Part shown: positions 20,866-30,131 of the stretch, one piece after another
Position numbering within the stretch: position 1 is the first letter of the stretch
Layout of the letters: the number at the start of each line of letters is the position of its first letter
Origin: Caryophanales bacterium UBA5364
Lineage (GTDB): Bacteria; Bacillota_I; Bacilli_A; RF39; UBA660
Direction of reading: 5' to 3'
NCBI GenBank assembly: GCA_002410935.1
Contig: DHPM01000005.1
Span: 1-64,000 of the forward strand
Length of the DNA: 64,000 nt
Position numbers and translations under genes: made by a program
Notes under the pieces: generated by a model
Told to the model about the DNA's origin: nothing
The model's database searches: none
What the model saw: only the letters and a program-made list of their open reading frames with translations

Positions 20866-20897
20866 AAAAAGTGCAGTGTAAGTACATTGCACTTTTT
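20866..20897 (+). terminator. Intrinsic terminator after array copy 8
   Basis: A 10-bp stem (AAAAAGTGCA) extended by four more pairs, small loop and T5. Confidence 0.85.
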
Positions 20898-20905
20898 AAT
20901 ATCAA

Positions 20906-20934
20906 TTGACTTGAAAACCTTACTTTGTTATAAT
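20906..20934 (+). promoter_or_regulatory. SigmaA promoter for array copy 9
   Basis: TTGACT at 20906-20911, 17-base spacer and TATAAT at 20929-20934. This is the closest match to the sigmaA consensus within the array. Confidence 0.75.
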
Positions 20935-20965
20935 TTAATAGTAAATATACTAGAGGAGTGATTCG

Positions 20966-23560
20966 ATGAAGAAAAAAGGATTTACATTAATAGAACTATT
21001 AGCCGTAATTGTTGTATTAGCAGTTATTGCTATAATCTCAGTACCAATAATTACAGATTTAATTAATAAATCAAGATATGGTGCTTTTGGAGTAACCAAG
21101 AAGAATATTGAGCATGCAGCTGAACTATATTATGCTAAAAATGCTGATGATGTATATTGGGAAGATAATATTGCTTATGTTACTATTGGTACCTTGAAAA
21201 GTAAAAAGTTTTTAAGAAATAATGTAGTTAATACTTTAGATAGTACCAGTATTAATGATGATACAAAGGTATTACTTTATCGTAAGGGAAGAAAAATAGA
21301 TTATTCATTACAATTATACGATAAACAATTTTTTGATTGGTATCAAGGTCAAATGGTACAAGCAAGTAAGAAAGAAGGTATTACACTTCCAACTACTGTC
21401 GGAGAAATTGTTACAGTTGACCTAGAAGTTTTGATGAGCAAAGGCTTAGTCGATGAATTAAGATTACCTTTAGAATTAGATAGTAGATGTGTCGGGTATG
21501 TTGAAATTGAAAAAACAACTGACAATTATGAATACAATGCTTATGTCGATTGTCTTCAAGGAGCAAGTACCTTCGCTAGTCATTATGTAAGTTATGGCGG
21601 TAAGTATTTAGATGACTTTTTTGATGTTAAAGAAACAAGCGAAGGCGGATATATTGCCGTAGGAAGAAGTAATTCAGCCGTTATTACTAAGTATGGTACT
21701 GGCAATAATGGTAAATATGATGCTATCATCGTAAAATTTGATTTTAATGGTAATGTTGAGTGGAGTCGTAACTTTGGCGGAAGTAAAGATGATCAATTTA
21801 ATGCTGTTATTGAAGGACCAGATGGTTATGTGGCCGTTGGGATTACTTCTAGTAATGATGGTGATATTCCTGAATATAAAGGCGGACAAAATGATGCCCT
21901 TATTGTTAAATATAGTAAACAAGGGGATGTTACATATAAAAGAAGTTATGGTAGTGGTAGTTCTGACCAAAATGGTGGAAGTGAACAATTTTTAGATATT
22001 ATTGTTGATGGTGACAGTTATATTTTAGTTGGAACAGTAGCTGGCTATGGAACTGATGGTGATTTGACCGGCGAAGATTTAGTTAGATCAAACGAAGGAA
22101 TCATTTTAAAAATGGATTTTAGTTTTAATACCATTTGGAGAAGTTTCTTTGTTGCTTCAAATGGAGAAACATTTAGAAAAATAATTAAAGACAGTGATAA
22201 TAATTATGTTGTGATTGGAAATTCTGGCTCTAATAATTATGATATGACAGGATTAGGATATACTACTCCTAGTAATAATAGTGAAGCTATTATTCTTAAA
22301 TATAATAGTAGTGGTACCTTATTAATAAAAGAATCATTCCAAGGTTCTAAAGAAGAAAACTTTTATAAGATTGTTGAAGTAATAGATGGATATATAATCA
22401 TTGGAACTTCGAATTCTTCAGATATGGATATGGATACAATTAGTAAAGCAGATAATGGATATAATGATGCTATCATATTAAAATATGATAAGAATTTAGA
22501 AAACATTTTATGGGAAAAAAGTTTTGGCGGTAGTAATGATGATGGATTTAAATCACTTGTAAAAGTGAATAATACTGAAGTGATTGCTGTTGGATATAGT
22601 AAATCAAGTGATATGGATATGAGTGGCATTACTAAATCTAAAGAAGGATATAGTAATGGAATAATAGTAAGGTATAACACTAATAACGGTAGTATTATAG
22701 ATAAAAAAGCATTTGGTGGAACCAATAGCGAATTATTAAATATGATTATAAAAAATAAGGATAATCAATATATAGTAGCAGGAAGTAGTTATTCTAATGA
22801 TATAGATTTAAAAAATTTTAATAAAGGTCATCAAGATGCAATGTTAGTATCATATGATAAGAATTTAAATTTAGTTAAAATATTTCAAGAACCGGTTGTT
22901 ATCATTGATAAATTAAAAACAATTGTACCTAAGTATGGAACTGATATAAGTTTAAAATATGACCATATATATACAAGTAATGATCCAACAACTGATTTAA
23001 TTAATTGGTGTAGTTCATCAGACCCTTATTTAATAGGAAATGTTAGTAATTATTATTATAGTAATTGTTTGAAGTCATTTAATGAAGATGATAGAAAATG
23101 GTTAGTTGATAAAGTAGTAGGTTCGGGTTTACCGATTCTTCAAGGAGAACATGAATATAAACTTTCTATAAATCCTGACAACAATTATAATTGGCATCAA
23201 TTTATATTTTCAATGAATGCTAGTGGCGAATTTAGTAATATGAAATTAAAATTTGCAGACGGATATATAGGACATGTAACTGATGCTATCGATAAGGGTT
23301 ATATCGAACCATTAGTAATTGTTTATTCATCTTCAAATACTACTAGACCATCATTCTTAATGCCAACTGTTATTGATATAATAAATGAAAATGGTAAAAC
23401 AGGAATTGGAAGTTATCCAACACTATATGTGCTTGTTAAACCTAAAAAATCAAAACTATCAAGTGTAATAATTACTAGTAGTAAAGAATCAGCTGGAACA
23501 TACAGTATGCACGTAACTGAACTTCGTAACTTTGATATGTCAATAACAAAAACAGAATAA
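20966..23560 (+). CDS. Pilin-propeller surface protein, copy 9
   Basis: The product has 864 residues. The pilin region has the EHAAELYYAKNADDVYW allele, close to copy 10. Repeats 3-4 (VAGYGTDGDL, KMDFSFNTIWRSFFV, SNGET) and the SNDP/SNYYY C-terminal domain follow copy 7. It begins with AVIVVLAVIAII in the helix, a variant shared only with copy 8 next to it. It has its own strong promoter and an AGAGGAGTGATTCG ribosome binding segment. Confidence 0.93.
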   Translation: MKKKGFTLIELLAVIVVLAVIAIISVPIITDLINKSRYGAFGVTKKNIEHAAELYYAKNADDVYWEDNIAYVTIGTLKSKKFLRNNVVNTLDSTSINDDTKVLLYRKGRKIDYSLQLYDKQFFDWYQGQMVQASKKEGITLPTTVGEIVTVDLEVLMSKGLVDELRLPLELDSRCVGYVEIEKTTDNYEYNAYVDCLQGASTFASHYVSYGGKYLDDFFDVKETSEGGYIAVGRSNSAVITKYGTGNNGKYDAIIVKFDFNGNVEWSRNFGGSKDDQFNAVIEGPDGYVAVGITSSNDGDIPEYKGGQNDALIVKYSKQGDVTYKRSYGSGSSDQNGGSEQFLDIIVDGDSYILVGTVAGYGTDGDLTGEDLVRSNEGIILKMDFSFNTIWRSFFVASNGETFRKIIKDSDNNYVVIGNSGSNNYDMTGLGYTTPSNNSEAIILKYNSSGTLLIKESFQGSKEENFYKIVEVIDGYIIIGTSNSSDMDMDTISKADNGYNDAIILKYDKNLENILWEKSFGGSNDDGFKSLVKVNNTEVIAVGYSKSSDMDMSGITKSKEGYSNGIIVRYNTNNGSIIDKKAFGGTNSELLNMIIKNKDNQYIVAGSSYSNDIDLKNFNKGHQDAMLVSYDKNLNLVKIFQEPVVIIDKLKTIVPKYGTDISLKYDHIYTSNDPTTDLINWCSSSDPYLIGNVSNYYYSNCLKSFNEDDRKWLVDKVVGSGLPILQGEHEYKLSINPDNNYNWHQFIFSMNASGEFSNMKLKFADGYIGHVTDAIDKGYIEPLVIVYSSSNTTRPSFLMPTVIDIINENGKTGIGSYPTLYVLVKPKKSKLSSVIITSSKESAGTYSMHVTELRNFDMSITKTE

Positions 23561-23566
23561 TAATAA

Positions 23567-23598
23567 AAAAGATTCTAATATTAATATTAGGGTCTTTT
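23567..23598 (+). terminator. Intrinsic terminator after array copy 9
   Basis: A 14-bp stem with two G-T pairs, loop TTAA and a TTTT run. The element recurs after copy 10. Confidence 0.8.
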
Positions 23599-23604
23599 AT
23601 TTTA

Positions 23605-23633
23605 TTTACAATGAATCTATAAAATGGTATGAT
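23605..23633 (+). promoter_or_regulatory. SigmaA promoter with extended -10 for array copy 10
   Basis: TTTACA at 23605-23610, 17-base spacer and TATGAT at 23628-23633, preceded by TGG. Confidence 0.7.
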
Positions 23634-23650
23634 AAATGTAGGGTGATAAT

Positions 23651-26221
23651 ATGAACAAAAAGGGATTTACATTAATTGAATTATTAGCCGTAATTGTTGT
23701 ATTAGCAATTATTGCTATAATCTCAGTACCCATAATAACTGATTTAATAAATAAGTCTAGATATGGTGCTTTTGGAGTGACCAAGAAGAATATTGAGCAT
23801 GCAGCTGAACTTTATTATGCAAAGAATGCTGATGATGTATATTGGGAAAATAATATTGCTTATGTTACAATTGGTACTTTAAAAAGTAAAAAGTTTTTAA
23901 GAAATAATGTTGTTAATACTTTAGATAGTACAAGTATTAATGATGATACCAAAGTATTACTTTATCGTAAGGGAAGAAAAATAGATTATTCACTACAACT
24001 TTATGATGAACAATTTTTTGATTGGTATCAAGGACAAATGGTACAAGCAAGTAAATCAGAAGATATTACACTTCCAACTAATGTCGGAGAAATTGTAACA
24101 GTCGACCTAGAAACTTTAATGGGTAAAGGTTTAGTTGATGAACTAAGATTACCATTAGAACTAGATAGCAGATGTGTCGGTTACGTTGAAATAGAAAAAA
24201 CAACTGATAACTATGAGTACAATGCTTATGTCGATTGTCTACAAGGAGCAAGTACTTTCGCTAGTCATTATGTAAGTTATGGTGGTAAATATAACGATGT
24301 TTTTAAAGATGTAAAGGAAACTAGCGATGGCGGTTATATTGCCGTTGGTGAAAGTAATTCAGAAGAATATTATGGAAATGTATCTAAAGGAAACGAGGAT
24401 GCCATTATTGTTAAGTTTAGCCATGATGGTAATATTGAATGGAGTCATAACTTTGGTGGTAGTAAATATGATACATTTTCTAGTGTTGTTGAAGCACCCG
24501 ATGGCTATGTAGCTGTTGGTCAAACTAAATCAAGCGATGGTGATGTTGCTTCAATATACCGTGGTGGTGAAGGTGACGGAGTTATTGTAAAATATGATAA
24601 GAATGGTAATCAAACATATAAAAGAGTCTATGGTTCTAGCGGTAGTTGGGAATTTTTCAGTCATATTTTGTTAACCCCAACAGGATATGCTATTTATGGT
24701 TCTGTTAATGCTAATAATTTAAATGGTGATTTAGTTGGTGCGGTTACCCCAGGTGCTAATCTAACAAGTATTATTTTAAATTTATCATTTGCTTTTGAAG
24801 AAGAACGTAGACTATTTTGGGGAGGATCATATCATGATGAATATTTTGGCGCAATAAACAAAAAGAATGGTTTAGGTCAAGTAGTAGTAGGCAACAGTGC
24901 TTCAAATAATTATGATATGACTGGTTTGAATAATGGACCTAATAACTCTACCGAAGCGGTAATTGTAAGTTATAATGAAAATGGAGTTATTGAATCAAAA
25001 GACGCTTTTGGTGGTAATAGTAGTGAAATATTTCGTGATGTTGTTGAAGTAAGTGATGGCTATATTGTAGTTGGTGGAAGTGGTTCTAGTACTCATGATA
25101 TGGAAGGTCTAAGTAAAGCATCAAATGGATTAAGGGATGCCATTATTGTAAAATATGATAAAACATTAACCAATATTTTATGGAAAAAAAGTTTTGGTGG
25201 CAGTGATGTTGATGAATTTATGGATATTGCTTTAGTTAATGATAATGAAGTAGTCGTTGTTGGATATAGTAAATCTAGTGATATGGATATGGTTGATGGA
25301 ACATCAGGTGGTTATAAAGATGCCATTATCGTTAGATATAATACTAATAACGGAAATATCATTGATAAAAAAATCTTTGGTGGTAGTAACAGCGATATCT
25401 TCTATTCAGTTATTAAAACAACTGATAATGAGTATGTAATATCAGGGAATACATTCTCTAGTGATATCAATTTGAAAAACTTTAACAAAGGACATAGCGA
25501 TGCCATTTTAGTCAATTATGATACTACTTTTAATTTAATTAAAAGTTTCAAAGAACCAGTTGTTCTCATTGATAAATTAAAAATGATTATACCTAATTAT
25601 GGAACTAGTATTAGTCCTAAATATGATGCTATCTATACATCAAACAACCCTAGCACTAATTTAAATGGTTGGTGTTATTCTAGTGATGTTTATGAAGCAA
25701 ACGTAAACTATAAGTATGGTGGTTGTCTATATCCATTTAATACTGATGATATGAAATTATTAAATAAAGTAGAAAACGTTAATAATAATATGTATCTTGT
25801 TGCAGGTGAACATGAATATGCATTTTTAAAAAGACCTGACAAAAGTAATAGTTGGCATCGATTATACTTAGGTTTTGGGACATCGACGGGTATTATCGAA
25901 ATATCAAATCTAAAATTAAAATTTGAAGATGGATATGTAGGTAGTATTAATCAGGCTGTTAGTAATGGTTATGTTGAACCCTTAGTGGTAGTATCTAACA
26001 ATAGTATTAGTCATTATTTTCCAACTCCACTTAATATCCTTCAAACGGGAGGGACAACTGGTGTTGGAGCATATCCTGCTTTATTTATTGTCTTTAAACC
26101 AAAAAAATCAACAGTTACATCAGTAATATTTACTTCTTCACATAATGTTGTCAATGCTCATGATGGTTTTCATATATCTGAACTTCGTAACTTTGATATG
26201 TCAATAACCAAAACAGAATAA
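23651..26221 (+). CDS. Pilin-propeller surface protein, copy 10
   Basis: The product has 856 residues. The pilin region is of the EHAAELYYAKNADDVYW allele. Repeats 3-4 are a distinct form (NLNGDLVG, TPGANL, EERRLFWGGSYHDEYF) only loosely like type B. The C-terminal domain is NNP-like (YTSNNPSTNL, NYKYGGC). The variable loop after repeat 1 reads YYGNVSKGNEDA, where most copies have TKYGTGNNG. It is monocistronic by its promoter and terminator. The tail is RNFDMSITKTE. Confidence 0.93.
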   Translation: MNKKGFTLIELLAVIVVLAIIAIISVPIITDLINKSRYGAFGVTKKNIEHAAELYYAKNADDVYWENNIAYVTIGTLKSKKFLRNNVVNTLDSTSINDDTKVLLYRKGRKIDYSLQLYDEQFFDWYQGQMVQASKSEDITLPTNVGEIVTVDLETLMGKGLVDELRLPLELDSRCVGYVEIEKTTDNYEYNAYVDCLQGASTFASHYVSYGGKYNDVFKDVKETSDGGYIAVGESNSEEYYGNVSKGNEDAIIVKFSHDGNIEWSHNFGGSKYDTFSSVVEAPDGYVAVGQTKSSDGDVASIYRGGEGDGVIVKYDKNGNQTYKRVYGSSGSWEFFSHILLTPTGYAIYGSVNANNLNGDLVGAVTPGANLTSIILNLSFAFEEERRLFWGGSYHDEYFGAINKKNGLGQVVVGNSASNNYDMTGLNNGPNNSTEAVIVSYNENGVIESKDAFGGNSSEIFRDVVEVSDGYIVVGGSGSSTHDMEGLSKASNGLRDAIIVKYDKTLTNILWKKSFGGSDVDEFMDIALVNDNEVVVVGYSKSSDMDMVDGTSGGYKDAIIVRYNTNNGNIIDKKIFGGSNSDIFYSVIKTTDNEYVISGNTFSSDINLKNFNKGHSDAILVNYDTTFNLIKSFKEPVVLIDKLKMIIPNYGTSISPKYDAIYTSNNPSTNLNGWCYSSDVYEANVNYKYGGCLYPFNTDDMKLLNKVENVNNNMYLVAGEHEYAFLKRPDKSNSWHRLYLGFGTSTGIIEISNLKLKFEDGYVGSINQAVSNGYVEPLVVVSNNSISHYFPTPLNILQTGGTTGVGAYPALFIVFKPKKSTVTSVIFTSSHNVVNAHDGFHISELRNFDMSITKTE

Positions 26222-26227
26222 TAATAA

Positions 26228-26259
26228 AAAAGATTCTAATATTAATATTAGGGTCTTTT
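26228..26259 (+). terminator. Intrinsic terminator after array copy 10
   Basis: The same hairpin as after copy 9, with identical stem and loop, followed by TTTT. Confidence 0.8.
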
Positions 26260-26260
26260 A

Positions 26261-26289
26261 TTTACAATTTTTTTCTAAAATGTTATGAT
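26261..26289 (+). promoter_or_regulatory. SigmaA promoter with extended -10 for array copy 11
   Basis: TTTACA at 26261-26266, 17-base spacer and TATGAT at 26284-26289 with a TGT extended -10. Confidence 0.7.
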
Positions 26290-26306
26290 AAATGTAGGGT
26301 GATAAG

Positions 26307-28898
26307 ATGAACAAAAAGGGATTTACATTAATTGAATTATTAGCCGTAATTGTTATATTAGCAATCATAGCTATAATCTCAGTACCAATCATCACAGACT
26401 TAATTAATAAGTCTAGATATGGTGCTTTTGGAGTGACAAAGAAGAACATTGAAAGGGCAGCTGAATTATATCATGCAAAGAATGCTGATGATTTAGTATG
26501 GAATGGTGATATTAGTTATGTTACTATCGGTACGTTAAAAAGTAAAAAGTTTTTAAAGAATAATCTAGTTAATACTTTAGATAGTACTAGTATTAATGAT
26601 GATACAAAAGTCTTACTTTACAGAAAAGGTCGAAAAGTGGATTATTCATTACAACTTTATGATAACCAATTTTTTGATTGGTATCAAAAAGAAATGGTGA
26701 GAGCAAGTAAGAGAGAAGATATTACACTTCCAACTACTGTTGGAGAAACGGTAACTATTGATTTAGAGACACTAATGGGTAAAGGTTTAGTTGATGAATT
26801 AAGACTACCATTAGAACCAGAAAATAGATGTGTTGGATACGTTGAAATAGAGAAAACAACTGATAACTATGAATACAATGCTTATGTCGATTGTCTACAA
26901 GGAGCAAGTACATTCTCTAGTCATTATGTAAGTTATGGTGGAAAGTATCTAGATGTATTTAATGAAGTAAAGCAAACAAGTGATGGTGGATATATTGCTG
27001 TAGGTGAAAGTAATTCTGAGATTATAACTAAATATGGAAATGTTGGTAAAGGAAAATATGATGCTATCATTGTAAAATTTAGTTCTGATGGAACAGTTAA
27101 GTGGAGTCAAACCTTCGGTGGTAGTAGTAGTGATTATTTTTATAGTGTTATAGAGGACACTGATGGTTTTATTGCCGTTGGTAGTACTTCTTCTAATGAT
27201 GGTGATATTGATAGTTTCAATGGTGGAGACACTGATGCTTTAATTGTTAAATTTGATATTAATGGAAATGTTTTATATAAAAGAACTTATGGAGGAAGTG
27301 GCTTGGATGGAGTTGAGGCTTTTCGAGCTATTGTAAAAGATGGAAATAATTATGTTATAACTGGTAGTGTTAATGCTAGAGTAAAAGATGGTGATATTAG
27401 TGGTATAACACATCCAGGATATGCATCATTAGGAATAGTTATTAAATTTGATAATCAGTTTAATCTAATATGGAGACAATTATTTGGAGGTTCTTACTTC
27501 GAAAATTTATATTCATTAAAGAAAACGACTGATGGAGGATATATAATAGTAGGTAACTCTAGTTCTAATAATTATGATATGGAAGGTATTGGATGGACAG
27601 AAGTTAGAAATACTACAGCAATCATCTTAAAATATGATAGTTTAGGTAATCTACAATATAAAAGCTCTTTTCGAGGTAGTAATACGGATGTTTTCTATGA
27701 TGTTATCGAAGTCAATGATGGATATATTGCAGTAGGTAATAGTCGTTCAGTTGACGGAGATATGCTAAATTTAAGCAAGGCTAATAATGCAATAGAAGAT
27801 GCAATAATAGTTAAGTATGATAAAACATTATCTAATATTTTATGGAAAAATAGTTATTGTGGTAGTGATGTAGAGATGTTTAACAAGATCATCAAAAATA
27901 ATGATGATGAAGTTATGGTAGTTGGTTATAGTAAATCAGAAGACATTGATATGAAAGATGTTGTAATATCTAAAGGTGGATATAAAAATGCTATTATTTT
28001 AAAATATAATTCAAGTAATGGAAACATAATAACATCCAAAATATTTGGTGGAAATAATAGTGATAGTTTTAATTCGATAATTAAAAATTCCAATGGTAAT
28101 TTTGTTGTAGTAGGTAGTACTCATTCTTCTGATATTTATTTAAGAAATTTTAACAAAGGACATAGTGATGCTATGTTAGTAAGTTACGATAATAATATGA
28201 ATTTAATAAAAACATTTCAAGAGCCAGTCATAATAATAGATAAATTAAAGGATATTATTCCTTCATATGGAACATCTTTAAAAAATAAATATGATAATAT
28301 TTACACATCAAATAATCCGACTATTGATTTTGAAAATTGGTGTAGCAACTATAATCCAACTTATGAAAATAATTTAAGTAATTATATTTATGGTGAGTGT
28401 TTAAAATCATTTAATGATGATGATATAAAGGTTTTAAACAATAATGAAACTGGTAATCAGTATAAACTAATATATTTAGGAGAAAATGAATATATCATAG
28501 ATAATAAACCTGATAATTATTATAATTGGTATAAATTTGTAATGCAATTTGCTAATACAGGTAGTATAGAAATATCTAATTTTAAATTAAAGTTTGCAGA
28601 TGGTTATGTTTCAGGAATCAATGACGCTGTTACTAATGGATATATTGAACCATTAGTTGTAGTATCTAACCGAATTATAGATTTTTCAGTTATTCAGTTT
28701 CCTAATCCAACTAATATTTTTTACGCTGATAGAAGCATAGGAGTAGGTTATGCACCAACATTAAACTTATTATTAAAACCTAAAAAAAGTCGTTTGGTGA
28801 GTGTTTTCTTTACATCAGATAAAAATGCAAGTACTAAAAATGGTTTAGGAATTTATGAACTACGTAACTTTGATATGTCAATAACAAAAACAAAATAA
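26307..28898 (+). CDS. Pilin-propeller surface protein, copy 11 (last in array)
   Basis: The product has 863 residues. It has the ERAAELYHAKN pilin allele (DDLVWNGD), type-B repeats 3-4 (DGDISG, VIKFDNQFNLIWRQLFGGSYFENL) and an NNP-class C-terminal domain with a SNYIYGEC motif. Repeat 6 begins YCGS where the family has FGGS, adding an unpaired cysteine. It is the only copy ending in KTK, where the others have an acidic last residue. It is monocistronic. After this gene the array stops and unrelated housekeeping genes begin. Confidence 0.93.
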   Translation: MNKKGFTLIELLAVIVILAIIAIISVPIITDLINKSRYGAFGVTKKNIERAAELYHAKNADDLVWNGDISYVTIGTLKSKKFLKNNLVNTLDSTSINDDTKVLLYRKGRKVDYSLQLYDNQFFDWYQKEMVRASKREDITLPTTVGETVTIDLETLMGKGLVDELRLPLEPENRCVGYVEIEKTTDNYEYNAYVDCLQGASTFSSHYVSYGGKYLDVFNEVKQTSDGGYIAVGESNSEIITKYGNVGKGKYDAIIVKFSSDGTVKWSQTFGGSSSDYFYSVIEDTDGFIAVGSTSSNDGDIDSFNGGDTDALIVKFDINGNVLYKRTYGGSGLDGVEAFRAIVKDGNNYVITGSVNARVKDGDISGITHPGYASLGIVIKFDNQFNLIWRQLFGGSYFENLYSLKKTTDGGYIIVGNSSSNNYDMEGIGWTEVRNTTAIILKYDSLGNLQYKSSFRGSNTDVFYDVIEVNDGYIAVGNSRSVDGDMLNLSKANNAIEDAIIVKYDKTLSNILWKNSYCGSDVEMFNKIIKNNDDEVMVVGYSKSEDIDMKDVVISKGGYKNAIILKYNSSNGNIITSKIFGGNNSDSFNSIIKNSNGNFVVVGSTHSSDIYLRNFNKGHSDAMLVSYDNNMNLIKTFQEPVIIIDKLKDIIPSYGTSLKNKYDNIYTSNNPTIDFENWCSNYNPTYENNLSNYIYGECLKSFNDDDIKVLNNNETGNQYKLIYLGENEYIIDNKPDNYYNWYKFVMQFANTGSIEISNFKLKFADGYVSGINDAVTNGYIEPLVVVSNRIIDFSVIQFPNPTNIFYADRSIGVGYAPTLNLLLKPKKSRLVSVFFTSDKNASTKNGLGIYELRNFDMSITKTK

Positions 28899-28920
28899 AC
28901 TCTATTATTAGAGTTTTTTT
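28897..28920 (+). terminator. Intrinsic terminator closing the array
   Basis: Stem AAACTCT with AGAGTTT around a six-base loop, then T7. It overlaps the stop codon of copy 11. Confidence 0.75.
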
Positions 28921-28944
28921 GTTAAATAAAGATATATACTAAAT

Positions 28945-28972
28945 TTGACAAAATAAGGAAAACATATATAAT
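28945..28972 (+). promoter_or_regulatory. SigmaA promoter upstream of 28996
   Basis: Perfect TTGACA at 28945-28950 and perfect TATAAT at 28967-28972, 16 bases apart. Confidence 0.8.
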
Positions 28973-28995
28973 ATATTAATAATGAGGTGGTATTT

Positions 28996-30081
28996 ATGGC
29001 ATTCGCAGGTAGATATTCATTAGTAGTAGAAGAAAACGAAAAAAGGCGTTCGATTCCTTTAGATATTTTTAATGCAAAAAATGAAAAGATAGGTAAAGGA
29101 TTTAAAGCTGATTTAGCATCAGTTGATCTTTACACGACTAAATTTAGTTCACCTCAAGAAATGATTGAAGACTTGAGAAGTAAAAATATAACAGTTAACG
29201 GATATAGAACATCTTATATTAATTATCGTTACGATAAGAAATTACAAAAACTTCAAGTTGCTTTTAGTGACCATCAACAACTAAGAGAAATTGCTAAAAG
29301 GTCTGACTATAAAATAAATACAAATGGTACTCAATATAGTAAATTTCTAATGGAATTTTTAAGAACTTTAGATAATAATAGTTTTTATCTTTATTTAAAA
29401 AATAAGAAAGAAAATGATATGTATATTTTAGATAATAAATCAAAATTAAAAGAATACATCGATGAGAGAGTGAAAAATGGTAAATATGATGACTTTGTAC
29501 TATCTAAAATTAAGGAACACATGTCTTCTTATAAAAAGTTTAGAGATATGTACATGGCGTTATATGAGTATAATCTAAAACTAGAAGAAATAACTTTATT
29601 ATTAAATGATGGTGAGTATTATTCTAATGTTATTAATTTAAAGACAATTAGGGCTGAATTGAAAGAATGTTTTGAGGAATATGTTTTTACATCTTCTGAC
29701 TTCTCTAAACATAAAATAAAAGAGAAATTATCTTATTCAGAGTTATTAGTACTTGATAAATTAAAAAACGATTATATGTTAGAACAAGATAAAATAAAAG
29801 AAACAAGACAAAAAGAACTTCAAGAATTAGAAGAACTTAGAAAAGAATTATTGGTACAAAAAGAGTTACAAGAAAAATATCCGGAAGCTTATGTCGAACA
29901 TAAAATGAATCCATATTCTTCTTATGAAGAAGAAGTTGAATATCAAGAATATTTAGATCATTTAGATAATGAATATAAAGAAAAGGTTGAGAGGGAACAA
30001 CCAAAAATAAAACTTCTAAAAAAATCTAAAAAGAAAAACGATGATTTTAGACAATTAACTATTTTTGATATTAAAAAGTAA
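28996..30081 (+). CDS. Unrecognised 361-residue protein with possible clamp-binding tail
   Basis: I do not recognise this protein. The start at ATG 28996 follows GAGGTGG; a GTG at 28987 lies inside that site. It has no signal peptide or membrane segment. Residues 1-130 look globular, with a YRYDKKLQKLQVAF segment. The middle is charged and helical. Residues about 260-300 are a glutamate- and lysine-rich coiled coil. The last residues read RQLTIFDIKK: QLTIF at about 353-357 resembles the QLxLF-type pentapeptide by which proteins bind the DNA polymerase sliding clamp, and an end position is typical for that motif. It has its own strong promoter and terminator. A DNA-replication or repair link is only a hint. 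Confidence 0.85.
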   Translation: MAFAGRYSLVVEENEKRRSIPLDIFNAKNEKIGKGFKADLASVDLYTTKFSSPQEMIEDLRSKNITVNGYRTSYINYRYDKKLQKLQVAFSDHQQLREIAKRSDYKINTNGTQYSKFLMEFLRTLDNNSFYLYLKNKKENDMYILDNKSKLKEYIDERVKNGKYDDFVLSKIKEHMSSYKKFRDMYMALYEYNLKLEEITLLLNDGEYYSNVINLKTIRAELKECFEEYVFTSSDFSKHKIKEKLSYSELLVLDKLKNDYMLEQDKIKETRQKELQELEELRKELLVQKELQEKYPEAYVEHKMNPYSSYEEEVEYQEYLDHLDNEYKEKVEREQPKIKLLKKSKKKNDDFRQLTIFDIKK

Positions 30082-30106
30082 AAGCAATATGCTTTTACTT
30101 TTTTTT
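30073..30106 (+). terminator. Intrinsic terminator after 28996 gene
   Basis: A 14-bp A/T-rich stem that includes the stop codon, three-base loop and T8. The 3' arm holds a TTTACT -35-like element for the next gene. Confidence 0.8.
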
Positions 30107-30122
30107 ATGTTAAAATTATAAT
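30094..30122 (+). promoter_or_regulatory. Possible promoter for the recombinase gene
   Basis: TTTACT at 30094-30099, 17-base spacer and perfect TATAAT at 30117-30122. Transcription would begin about 30129, only a few bases before the ATG at 30132, so the message would be nearly leaderless. Confidence 0.5.
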
Positions 30123-30131
30123 GGTGATAGT

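Larger units (their letters stand above)
1..28898 (+). repeat. Tandem array of eleven pilin-propeller paralogues
   Basis: Eleven consecutive same-strand genes of about 2.5-2.6 kb share one architecture and long stretches of near-identical DNA. Copy starts are about 2.6-2.7 kb apart. Conservation is highest over the first 600 bases of each gene and over the last 40 bases, and lowest in the central propeller and the C-terminal domain. Intergenic spacers are reused: those after copies 1 and 7 match almost throughout, those after copies 9 and 10 match closely, and those after copies 2 and 3 are identical 13-base gaps. The array probably continues upstream of the window because the first copy is cut by the edge. 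Expansion by unequal crossover with gene conversion is the simplest reading. Confidence 0.95.

Noticed and set aside
1-28898. CRISPR array or non-coding satellite repeat
   Set aside because: Repeats are 2.6 kb protein-coding units with intact frames and graded amino-acid divergence; there are no short direct repeats with unique spacers.
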